Positions 47,961 through 58,600 of a stretch of DNA of 64,000 bases are shown piece after piece; position 1 is the first letter of the stretch; each line of letters begins with the position of its first letter. The translations under genes were made by a program, and so were the position numbers. The stretch is from Staphylotrichum longicolle (Eukaryota; Ascomycota; Sordariomycetes; Sordariales; Chaetomiaceae): positions 620,001 to 684,000 of the forward strand of contig JAHCVI010000002.1 of assembly GCA_019096155.1 (NCBI GenBank). The letters are read 5' to 3'. Below the pieces are notes generated by a model, which saw nothing but the letters and a program-made list of their open reading frames with translations, was not told the origin of the DNA and made no database searches.

Positions 47961-48470
47961 TGGGGCGGGCTGGGCTGGCGACGACTGGTTCTGGGGCTAG
48001 ACTGGCTTTACACGGGCAGGAGTTTTACATGAACTGTTACGCGGGCGAGCATGGGATAATGATCTGTACTGTACATGGGGTCGGTGATGAAAATGGCTGT
48101 TTTTGGCAAGGGCAGCAATCATGTTTGTCAGAGGACGAGCGCGTGTAGCAGCCCATGTGTGGTCCATGGTCATGCAAGAGGCCATTCCGTTTGGTTCCAA
48201 ACATCTCTGGAATGCAGTAAACACAAGCCGCCAAATGTTGCGGGATGGCCCCGGGACGGCAAGACCCGGGAAGCCGGGGACTCCACAGAGGCTCGGCCTC
48301 GGCCCAGCCAAGCTTGTCGCCAAGCATCCGGCTCCCGGCGCCGTTGACAAATCCAATCGAGATTCCGTTTTGACAAACCACGACCACACCCTCAACCTCT
48401 CCGCCCAGAATTCCCTAACCTTGACCGACACCACAAATAAGCAGGCACACACGCACAGAGAGAGAGAACC
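47961..48470. other. Intergenic, promoter of the SDH assembly gene
   Basis: 510 bp between tandem genes; no gene seen. A CCACAAATAA-rich leader precedes the next ATG. Confidence 0.5.
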
Positions 48471-49213
48471 ATGGCCGCCCTCCGCCCCGCGACCCGCGTC
48501 CTCGCCCGCGCGCGCCCTTCCCTCTCTTCCCTCGCCCGCCTCGCCCCCAAGCGTTTCGAGAGCAGCAACAGCGCTCAGCAGCCCCCGCGCGACCTCGAAG
48601 TCGGCGAGCTCCAGGGCGCCTCCTTCAAGATTGAGCCCCTCCGCCGTGTCGGCGAAGACCCCGCCACCATGCGCGCCCGTCTGCTCTGTGCGTCTTCGTT
48701 TCCCCCCCCACCCTCCAAAAACACAAAAAAGACTAGCTAACTTACGACAAACGTCGTCGTCCGTCCGTCACAGACCAATCCCGCAAGCGCGGCACCCTCG
48801 AGTCCGACCTCCTCCTCTCCACCTTCGCCTCCACCCGCCTGGCCACCATGACGCCCGCCCAGCTGGCCGAGTACGACCGCTTCCTCGACGAGAACGACTG
48901 GGACATTTACTACTGGGCGACGCAGGACCCCGCCGACGCGCCGACACAACAAACACAGCAGGGTCAACAACAACAACAACAGCAATCACAGAGCAGCAGC
49001 GCGGGGTCCGTAGACCCGGCGGCGCAGCAGTCCCCCCGGCCCGGCGAGTGGGCGCAGACGGTGGGCACCTTCAAGCCGGCGTACCGCCCCGTGCCCGCGC
49101 GGTGGGCGGACAGCGAGGTCCTGGCGCTGCTGCGGGAGCACGTCGAGAGCCGGCGGGGCAGCGGCCGGGGCGGGATGGGGTTCATGCCGCCGCTGGAAGA
49201 GTACAAGATGTGA
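48471..49213 (+). CDS. sdh5: Succinate dehydrogenase assembly factor 2 (SDHAF2/Sdh5)
   Basis: Mitochondrial matrix factor needed for covalent FAD attachment to Sdh1. 218 residues; start ATG 48471; intron 48688-48773 giving [20 protein letters not shown], the family signature. The N-terminus is Arg/Ala/Ser-rich without acidic residues, as for a targeting peptide. After [12 protein letters not shown] a Gln/Ser-rich insert (about 48945-49030) separates the domain from the C-terminal part ([17 protein letters not shown]), which is longer than in yeast. Confidence 0.92.
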
Positions 49214-49936
49214 AGAGGGGGGGGGGGTTCTTTCGTATTTCAGGTCGGGGCAGAATTTTAGAAGGGACGGTGTGGGGAGGGAGGGTTTGTAGATGGGGAG
49301 TGGACTAAGTGGTGTAGGAGCTTGAGTGGTTTTTGCATTTGGGACGGAGAAGGGGGGTGAGGGTTATCTTGCTTAGGTGGGATGTGTTGCTGCATGGTAA
49401 AGAGGAAGACGTGATGTTGGACAAATGGTGGATGGGTGTATGATACGGCCGAAACTGTACACTACTGTACCAGAGCGAGCAACGACTCCCCAAAACGCAA
49501 GAGGAATCTCCTTCTCACAAATCACAGCACAAGGGCGAGAAAACAATAGACGCGTGACTCTCTTTCTCATTCTCGGCCTCCCTCCTCTGTTTCATTCCAT
49601 GGTATACCTGGCCCACAACAGATCCATCCCCCTCCCGCCCCAACCCAATCTCTTTCTCACCACCATCCGTCCTATTTCTGGATTTGGTTTGGGGAAGTCC
49701 CGATCCGATCTGAATGCTTTCGCCCCCTGGAAAAACGCCGCCAATGAAGGACACACCGCTATGCCTACCACCTCGACAAGAAAAAAAAAAGCAAAAAGGA
49801 ACACACCAAAAACACCATCACACACACACCCGCCCCGCAGACCCAATCCAGTCCAGTCCAGTCCAGTAAGCAGTAATCATCATATCATTCATTCCTTCCC
49901 GTCCCCGCCCCACCACAAAAATGAAAACAGAAACGA
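49214..49936. other. Intergenic between convergent genes
   Basis: 0.7 kb of 3' flank shared by the SDH factor and Dsn1 genes; no gene seen. Confidence 0.5.
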
Positions 49937-51731
49937 CTACCCCCCCTCAGGCAAAATCCTCCCCAGACTCCTCAGCACCTCCATCACGCTCACCCCCTGC
50001 ACGCCGACCCTCCGCTTCTCCCGCTCCTCCCGTTCCCGCAAGCGCGCCGCGCTCAGCCCCAACACCGCGTCCGCCTCGCGGCCCGCCGTCGCGGCCCGCC
50101 GGTCCAGCTTGTGCACGCCGTCCGCCAGCTGGTCGACGCGGAACTCGAGCGCGGCCTGCGCGTTCTGCAGGCGCGAGCGCACCTGCCGCTTGAAGGAGCT
50201 GAATGCCGTGTCCGGGTTGGTGAGCGCGGCCAGGATGGCGGCTTCGTCTTGGGAGAGGAGGGCGGTGTCCGGGAGAGGTGCGCGGCGCGGGTCGGGGTCG
50301 GAGGGGTCGGGGAATAAGGGGGGTGGGACGGGTAACGGGGCGGTGATAGATTGCCAGGCGCGTTTTTGGGATTTTAGGCTGGATGAGGGGGTTAGTTTAA
50401 AAGGGTAAAGAAGGGGAGGGAGACGAAATACCTCTCGATTCGGGCTTCGAGCTCGGCGATTTTGGCGTCATAGTCGACATTGCGCGGGTTGGGCTGCAGG
50501 ACGACGGGGATGGGCGGTTTGGGCGCGTCTTCGCGCGAGAACCAGTCGGAAAACTCGGACCGCGCGCTGAAGTCTTTGAGGAGCTGGTCTTGTATCGCGC
50601 GTGCTGAAAACAGAAAAAGACTTCCAGTCAGCACACCATCTCCCCTCCCTTCTTACTGGGCATCTGACTTGACTCACCTCCTAAAACCGCACTCGACCCG
50701 TGGGTCCCATGCGGGGGCTTCTCGCTCAGCGCACGCTCGCCACACCAGATCAGCAACTGCTTCATGCGCCGCGGCTCGCTCAACCCATCGGCCGAGATGT
50801 ACTTGTAGAACTCGGCCGGATCGACCTCGCGGTGCGGCAGCGCGCTGTGCCCGTTGTCGATCAGCGAGCTGGCCCGCCGTCCACGCATGCCCAGGCTGCT
50901 GCGCCGGCTGCCGCTCGCGCCGCCCTTCTTGCGGAACTCCTTGTTGCGGTTGATAATGGGCGTGTCGCTAAAGGGGAGCGCAATCATCTGCGACTGTGGT
51001 TGTGCGCCAAAGTCGCTGGGGGTCGCTTGCTCGCGTTCAAACAGATGGGGCTGGTCGTCGTCGTAGTCGTTCTCCCCTTGTGGTGTCCCCTGATGAGCCC
51101 CGTTCACTGGTGTTGCCCCACCTCGTCTTTGTTGTTGTGGCCTCTTCTCCGCCGCTGAGTCACGCGCTTTACGTCGTGTCTTGGACTTGGGCACCACTAA
51201 CTTCTCCTCCGGTGGTAGCGTATTGTCCAAGCTCGATTTCCTCTTCGACGCCCTCCTCGTTGCCGGCGCCGCTGCCGCTGCTGCTCGAGACCGCAGTGCT
51301 GCTGCTGCTGGTGGTGGTGGTGATGGCGATGGTGCCGGCGGTGAAACGCGCCGTCTCGTCCCCGCCTTCGGTGGCCTCCCTACACTCTTCTTCACCGGCG
51401 CAGGTGCCGGCGCAGGGTCGGACCGCAGCTCATTCTCCTCTGGATTTGGCGCCGTCTTGACCCTCTTGGACCCTCGCGTGAACAGAAATTCGCCATCTGC
51501 TTCGTACACCGCCGCGGGCGCCGGGGGCGGATCCGAGTCGGCCTCTTTCCTCTTCCTCCCCTTGCCCCGTGCCACGCGCTGCTGGGGTTCCGCCTCCTGG
51601 CTGCTCGGCAGCGGCCGCGACGGCAGGACGGGCAGCGACGTACTTGCGAGGCGTTTGCTATGCCGTCGCTCCGACTGGTTGCTCATGCTCAAAATCTGTA
51701 GCGGCTGGCGGGTCTGGACGAGAGTAGTCAT
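49937..51731 (-). CDS. dsn1: Kinetochore protein Dsn1/Mis13 (MIND/Mis12 complex)
   Basis: Outer-kinetochore subunit linking inner kinetochore to Ndc80. 555 residues; start ATG 51731 (MTTLVQTRQPLQILSM), introns 50604-50677 and 50379-50431. The N-terminal half is basic and disordered with an AT-hook-like VGRPPKAGTRRR. The conserved block starts with GGASGSRRSSLGMRGRRASS, whose RRSS and RRAS sites resemble the Aurora B sites known in the family. Then come the Mis13 core (EFYKYISADGLSEPRRMKQL, LLIWCGERAL) and helices (AIQDQLLKDFSARSEFSDWF; FRVDQLADGVHKLDRR). The frame is intact. An ACGCGT box lies 216 bp upstream. Confidence 0.9.
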
Positions 51732-51946
51732 GGATGATGGCGGGGCGGTCGGCGCATGAAGACGGTGGTCGTGGGGGTGGGATCGAGTCGGCCGGGTCGC
51801 GGTGGGCAATGCTCGGACAACCAAGCGCACCAGATTATCGTCGACCAGTCCTCCAGTCCTCCAGACCAAGATGTCGGCCCCGGCGCGTCGGGCTCAATTC
51901 GAATGCCCGGCCGCGCGTCCTGTCACGAGCAAATGCGGGCAGGTCG

Positions 51947-51952
51947 ACGCGT
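51947..51952. promoter_or_regulatory. MCB box upstream of dsn1
   Basis: ACGCGT inside the longer palindrome CGACGCGTCG, 216 bp upstream of the dsn1 ATG. Matches the yeast MBF core. Functional relevance is inferred. Confidence 0.4.
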
Positions 51953-53270
51953 CGCTGCGGGCTCAGTGGCCGGGTTGTTTCGCGTTTTTCGTCTTTCGGG
52001 TCTCGGGCGGCAGGACAGAAAATCCGAAAATGGCGCCTAAGAGATGCTGGGTTGGCGGCGAGAAGGGCGCAGGCTTCAGAAAGCGCTCTAAAGTGGGCTG
52101 CGGGATCGCGACGGAAGTTGCGCCCCAGGTTTGTTTATTCGCGGCTGCAGAATGTGGCTGTCGACGCTCGGGCCACCTCATGGATGTTCATGCTGGCCAC
52201 GTCGGGCTCTGCCAAGCCACCCACCCCGCCAGCCCGCCAGCTGTTGTGCACTTCTGGACCCAGCCAACAGTTTCCTGCCATGATGCAATCGCTTACGGGA
52301 CCTTGCCTACACATACAGAGCCGATCAACAAAGTCGATCGAAGATACGATGCGATTGTTGCCGACCCTGGAGGACAATCCCATCAACGCAAACTTGCCTT
52401 GCGCATCAGGCATGTACATAGATTGCGAAGGGGGAAAAATGATTGTCCCAGATCTGGAAGCATGGAAACTTGACAATTGACAAGATCGCGGACCATCTCG
52501 TTGCTACGTGATGACCTCGGCCAAGTGACACCAAAACCGGGGAATGAATGCCTCGTATACTGGCAGTCAACTTCCGCCCCCAACATTTCGGATGATCGAA
52601 CACTGAAGCGGTATGCCAACATACGCGTGGCGATTTGTGAACCACTCCCACAGCTTCCAAGATGAGCGAGCCATCACCGCGACAAGGCTCAAGAGCCTGA
52701 TGAATGGGGACAAGGCACACTCAAAACGCAACTCCATCACCCATTCTCCCACCACAGGGACCAAGCAAAACGTGTAGCAAAGTCGTACTTCAGCTATCAG
52801 AGCCCCATTTGTTGCCTCGTGCGGGTGCGGGACTACCATACACGAATGAAAAAGCAAATCGTCCATCTCATCTCATCCATCCATCCATCCATCGCTCATC
52901 CTTCCTTCCTCCCAAGTCCAGACCAGCCCTGTCCAACCCAGGCCAGGCCCGACCGCAAGAGAGCGAGAGAGAGAAAGAAGATAAGGAAAGTCAAGTCTCC
53001 GCTCGCCTCATCATCATCGTCGTCAGAAGAGAGGACAATAAGCCGTAGTCAGAGACTCATCCCTCCCATTCCAACCCTCCGCACCTCCGCTCTGCCAGCC
53101 GGCAAGTCGTCAGCCAGTTCCATAAAACCCCCTCCCAACGCCCCCCATCCGTCCATCATCCACCTCATCGTCCATCCCCTAGAAAGCCAAAGTAAAACAA
53201 AAAAACGCGAAAGCAAAACGAAGAAAGAGAGACAAGGTAAAGAAGAAGAAGAAAAGACCTAAACGCCCGA

Positions 53271-53295
53271 CCCCCCCCCCCCCCCCCCCCCCCCC
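53271..53295. repeat. C25 homopolymer
   Basis: Twenty-five consecutive C, about 0.6 kb beyond the stop of the bZIP gene; on that gene's strand it would be a long G run. Confidence 0.9.
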
Positions 53296-53877
53296 AGACG
53301 CCACTTTTAATGTATGCCCCCCCTTGTTGCCGAATACTACATGTAAGGCGAGGAAAAGGGTTTGCCGCCGTCCGGGTTTGTCTTTGACGATAAGAGAAAG
53401 GCCCCCGTTCCCGACCGACGGGCAAACCCCACAAACCACCTCGTCAACCTTTCCACCGGTCCCAGTCCCACCGTTCCGGGCCGAGCCTGGCCCATGGACG
53501 CCCGAGAAAAGAAAAAAAAAAAGCCACAGAGCGATTCGGCTTGTCCTTTGTTACTATACAGCCTGCCCCTGTTTCCTTCCAAAGAAAAAGAATGAGAATC
53601 AAGAAAACGACCGTCTCACTCTCACCGGCGGGTGTAGATATGGGATGGTACAGAGATTGAAGAGGTGAATGGAGGATCCGTGCCAGCCGATAAGAAGTGA
53701 GAAAGCCGCTAGGTATGCTGTAAAATCCCATGTGTAAATGAGTAGGATTACCCGTGAACGCCGTCGCCTTCAACGCCGCGAGGAACTGTCTGTGTCCCTC
53801 GATGAGTCCAGGCTGTGCCGACCTGCCTAGCGTCGTGCGGCCATCGCAGACTCATCCGGTGCCGGGGTGCTCCCACC

Positions 53878-55632
53878 CTATGAGAACCGCCGGTTCATGG
53901 CCTGGCCGGCCATGACGGCCTGGGCGGGCATGGGCGCCGGCATGCCGTACGGGTTGAGGGAAGGGTTAAAGGGCTCCATGGGCTGCTGCATATACCCGCT
54001 GTGGAGTCCTTGTTGCTGCGTGACCGGGCAGTCCTTATGAGCCAGGAGGAGGGTCTTCAGGTTGACCACTTCTTCGCGTAGCTGGCCGATCTGGGCCGTC
54101 AGGCTCTCGTTCTCGGTCGAAAACATCTCCACCTTGGTCTGGAGATTAGCCAGCCACTGCTTCTTCCGTTGACGACACTTGAGTGCAGCCACCCTGTAGC
54201 GAAATCACGTTAGCGACATTCTTTGTTGCACAACTTTGACTAAGAACGCACCTGTTACGCTCGAGGAAATTCTTCCGCTTCTCTTCATCTGTCATCTTGG
54301 ACTTGGACCCGGTGCCGTCGTCCTTGCCATCGTGGTCATCATCGGAATGGTCTCCCATATCCGCGTCGATACTGCTCAGGGACGCCGAACCGCCGTTCGT
54401 CTTGTGTTTCTTAGTCGCAGGAGCCTTGGCTGGTGGTTCCTCGGCCTTGCGCCTCGCGTTGTTCGTCGCACTGCTGGAGTTGCGCTTTCCTCTGGCGCGC
54501 GTGTTGGGGCGTGCCGCCTCGCTCTCGTCCGACCCGGCGCTGACCTCGCTAACGCCGCGCACCGAGCTACTGGTGAGCGACGGCGCGCCGTTCATCTGAG
54601 GCGACGTGTTGATCGCCTGCACCGCAGGAGCGGTCGACGTCGCGGCGTGGGCCTGTACCTGAGGAGCGGGCACAGCCGGGTACTGCTGAACGGCGGGTGG
54701 TTGTGTGCTGTTCCGTCCCTGCGCCAGCATGAAGAGCCCGTTGGCTGCGTCGTTGTCGTGCGGATCAAAAGGCCCCGTCGGGGGCTTCGATTCTGTCTTC
54801 AACGACGGGGCACCGGCGGCCATCTCTTGCGGCTGCGATGTGGGAGCCGTCTGCGATGACTGTTGTTGAGACTGCGCTTGCTCGCGCTTGGCAGCAGCAG
54901 CGCTGAGCGCAGTCCGGTGGAAATCAATCGTGCCTGGCGTCGCGGCGGGGCCTGCGAGCTGGGAGAAGATGGCCTGCGAATTCGGGCTAGGGACAGGAAA
55001 CATGGACCCGCTGCCGCCGGGGGTCAGACCCGTGCGCATCGACGACTCGTTGGGGGTCGGGAAGCCGCCACGGATGTGGTGCGTGTCGCCAAAATAATCA
55101 TTGGTCGGGCCCGAGAGCATGGCCGGACTCAGGGGGCCGGTGCGCAGGGAACCGCCTCCCCAGGCAAACGGCGTGTTGCCGGGAAGGAGGGAGGATGGCG
55201 ACGTCAGGGCTGCGACGGACGGCAGCTTGGTGCCGCCGGGGTCTCGGGGGGGTGCACCGCCAAACGACTGCTCAAAGGGGTTCGGCTCCAGACTCAACGA
55301 TCCGGCAACGGGGTTGTTGAAGTAGTCGGGGCTGTTGGAGCCCTGCTGTTGTGGCTGGTTTGGTCGCGGCGGAGGGGCAAGCGGTTTGGCGGGTTCGGCA
55401 TTGGTCGACTCGTCGGGCTTCAGGGGTGCGTCCCTTTTGGCGTCGGCCTGGGTGTCTGCGAGGGCAAGAAAAGCGTCGGCGACAGTGTTCCACGACGACA
55501 ACAGGACCACAACGACGGCGCAAAAGCAATGAAACCGCGGATGCACTCACCTTGGCGGGGTGGAGATGGCTTGCTGGACTGTTTGGGTGACTTGGACTCA
55601 CCGCGGGCAGCGGCTCCAGTGGGCGGCCCCAT
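53878..55632 (-). CDS. Atf1/AtfA-type bZIP transcription factor
   Basis: Stress-responsive bZIP factor acting downstream of the Hog1/Sty1 MAP kinase in fungi. 533 residues; start ATG 55632 (MGPPTGAAARGESKSP), introns 55456-55550 and 54194-54251. The N-terminal Aft1-type regions are present: YFNNPVAGSLSLEPNPFEQS and SPAMLSGPTNDYFGD with several Ser/Thr-Pro sites, then FPTPNESSMRTGLTPGGSG. The bZIP basic region is KMTDEEKRKNFLERNR, then VAALKCRQRKKQWL, the exon junction falling inside it as is common. The leucine zipper follows (NESLTAQIGQLREEVVNLKT). Orthologues are atf1, atfA and Neurospora asl-1. Confidence 0.9.
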
Positions 55633-58600
55633 GATGTCAATCAGAATCTGGCGCCTCTCTGGTGCAGCGAGATGCGAAATCGATGGCAAAAAGCGCTATG
55701 AGGTCACAAAAACACAGGTGCCCATAAAAGGGATGCTGCTACGCTGTTATGCAGCGGGCTTCGTGTGCGGGCGTTCTGGCTTCGAGGGACGGTAAATACG
55801 TTGACGTCGTTCGGCGCGCGTGTGGTTGCTGCTTGGTGTGTGCGGGAGAGAGAGAGTCAAGACCGAGAACGGGGGGACGACGTCAGGTATGACGTTGGGG
55901 GAAAGGAATGGCGCAAGTGAAATAAAAAATAATGGGGTAGCCCCTGTGGGGCCGTGTCCGTGAGCCAGCCAGTGGCAGCCAGTGGCAGCCAGAGAATGCA
56001 GCCAGCTCGCAGGACGAGCCAGCCAATCGAAGCAGCCATCGAGTCCAGCCAGATGGCAGAAAACGACCAGGACCGCTCCTTCTCTTCGCTGATTGCAGCA
56101 CCATGTTCGAGAGCTGACGGGGGCAGGCACTTGCAAGGTGGGTGCGAATTACAAAGCAACTTGGAAGACCGAAAAAGTCTCTGTCCTCGATTCTCCGAGC
56201 AACCACTTGGAATCTTCACTACAAGATGGGCCTTGTTCCGCCCCCCCGTGCCTCGACGACTACCTTGCCAGCCCTCGATTCTTCGCTTGGGCCATGGGCA
56301 AGGGCGAGTTTTCCCGCAGCGAGCCATGACGGCGAAACTTCTCGAACGCCAGGGCAGGGCATCAGCCCACTGGCTCGTGGCCGCATCGCCGACTGCCAAT
56401 GCTGAAAGGTGCCCCGAGGGTGCCAACTCCTTCGCTGCATGACGGAGCCGGGCCCAGAAGGACCTTGTGGGGCAGCACGGTACTGCGCACTGTGGGCAAT
56501 TGTCCCGGGGCGCGAGCGAGCATTTCCCCCACGGCTGCTGCGAGCAAAAGGGGGCACGCAAGCGAAAAAACCACCTGTCCATGCCAGTTCCGTTCCGGCA
56601 GCCCCTGCATGTCGGACCGTCGACAAGACAATCGCAAATGCGGTCTCAACAAGGTCCATCACCAGGAACCGGGCTGGGGTGCATTTCGCCGGTGTGCAAG
56701 CCCAGCCTTGGAATCTGGGCTGAACTCACCTTGGGCTGGTCTCGCCTGTTGCTCGCCTTGCTTGTTCGCTTTGCTTGCTCGCTCGTATCTTCATGCTTTG
56801 GCCGATCAACAGGACCCTCGATCGTGACCACCCGAGCCACCCTCCCACCGTCGGTCGGGGATGCTCTCCGAGCTCCGGATTTCTCAGCTTGCTTTCCTGC
56901 TTCCCCCAAGCTTCTAGATCCGAAAATATGAGGTCTGGCCTCTGAAAGACATCTTCTCGCCGCCGCCATCCTCGGGCGTTGGAGACATAGCTGAACAAAC
57001 GATACGAGTCAACAACAGGCACTTGTCTCGTCCAGCGGCGGTTCTAGAACCAGGACTTGCCAGGCTGCCGAAGTGATCGCGGCCATCATCTCACCAACGT
57101 GAACAGAATGGGACCACTGAAGAAGGGACAATATATCGGGTGGGTGGGCCACTCGTGGCGAATCGATTGATCCTCGGACGAATCAGGGAGCGCAAGTCGC
57201 GCTGGCCCGCTTGCTCTTGGTGCCGGCCAGCCAGAGAATATTGCGTCAGGCACTGTGCAATCTGACAATCTGCCCTTCCGCGCCGGGAGTGCTTCCACAG
57301 CGGAGCCCCAGTGTTTTCTCTTTCCCCACTGGCATTATCCCTGCAAGCAACACTTTCCGGCTTGCACACGCTCCTCGACACCAGAGCCGAACGAAGAAAC
57401 AACACAACACTCGCTTGTCCAGGCTCCCAGGTTACACTCTCTTTGCGATCGACATCGCTTACAAGTTCCGGACGGGATTGTCTGAGTGTCAGGCCCGCTG
57501 TTCGCTTCGAAGTTGAGATCAAAGAATGCGCCGCAGGTGTGGCGGGCAATTGTCCCGGGACCATCAGCGATGACGTAATTGCGAAGACATGGAATGCCGT
57601 CTCATCGACCATGTAACCTAACGGTTTTCGTACTGTGGGGGCAGGTCCCCATCCTTCCCCCATCCACTTGTTTTTCGCGACGAACGAACGCGACTCGACT
57701 CGTTCTTCCGGCAAGCTGCAACCGTTTCCCGCTTGGGGAATCGCGCCGGGAACCGCAGAGAAGACAAATGTTCCCAATTTGGGCCTTATGGTATTTTCGA
57801 AAAACCTTCTTTTCATTGTGCTCGTGGCTGCCCACATTGCTCTCGTGTTGGGGGCACGGCTCAGCAACCCCTATGACGCACTTGAAGGATGCATGAAAAT
57901 TGGCTTTTTTGCTGCACGGCGCTGGGCACACGAGCCGCCACACACACGACCCCACAGGCACCCGGCATCCACTTCCTCAAACTCCACCAGCCAGGCAGAT
58001 GGCCCGGGCGTCAGAGACCCAGTGGAAAATACCCACGGTGGAGAGGTTTCGGGTTGGAGAGTCTTTTCGCCCTGTGGAATCCACAGCTGTTTCCAGGTCT
58101 TTGCCGGTCTTTTTTTTCTCTCATTTGTATCTCTTTCTGCCAGCCTTTTTCCAATGCCGTTCTTGCCGCCGAATCTTCTCCGGACCCCGGCTCCCGCCCC
58201 CTGCATTCCCGGGCCATTTTGCAAAGCTTGAGCCAACTGCTTTCGGAAAATCACGTCAACCGTCATTGGGCGAGCCACGGTTGCTGTGTGGGGAGCAAGA
58301 GATTGGAATTCCAGGCCGGTTCCCCGGGTGTTTGGGCGGTTGCACACTGTGTGCGTTTGGCTTTCCCGTCTTTTTTCAACCCGCCCTCGCTGCCCTCCTC
58401 ATCGTGGATCAAACTTGGCGCGGGCTTGGTTCGCTGGGCGCAACTGGCTGGCCCTGTTGTTCACCGCTGCGGACCCCAGGAACCCACTGACCACCTCGTG
58501 TTCACATTTGGCGACTGGACAAGAATGCCCCTCCTGCCCCCCCTCAACAACACCAGCCTGGCTGAGCCTGGCTCGAACCTGGCTTGAGCCCTGCTCTCCC

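Larger units (their letters stand above)
51732..53877. other. Intergenic between dsn1 promoter and atf1 3' end
   Basis: 2.1 kb. The GC-rich left part is open in several frames at once without conserved composition, so it is not called. The right part is AC/AG-rich and carries the C25 run. Confidence 0.45.

Noticed and set aside
51734..52480. Plus-strand ORF of 248 codons upstream of dsn1
   Set aside because: Several frames are open together in this GC-rich stretch, composition is not protein-like, and it covers the dsn1 promoter.
54863..55795. Plus-strand ORF of 310 codons opposite the bZIP gene
   Set aside because: Antisense shadow; no domain, and it overlaps known bZIP exons.
58560..58590. 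Box-B-like GGTTCGAGCC on the minus strand
   Set aside because: It sits in a CTGGCT-rich simple repeat and has no tRNA arms.
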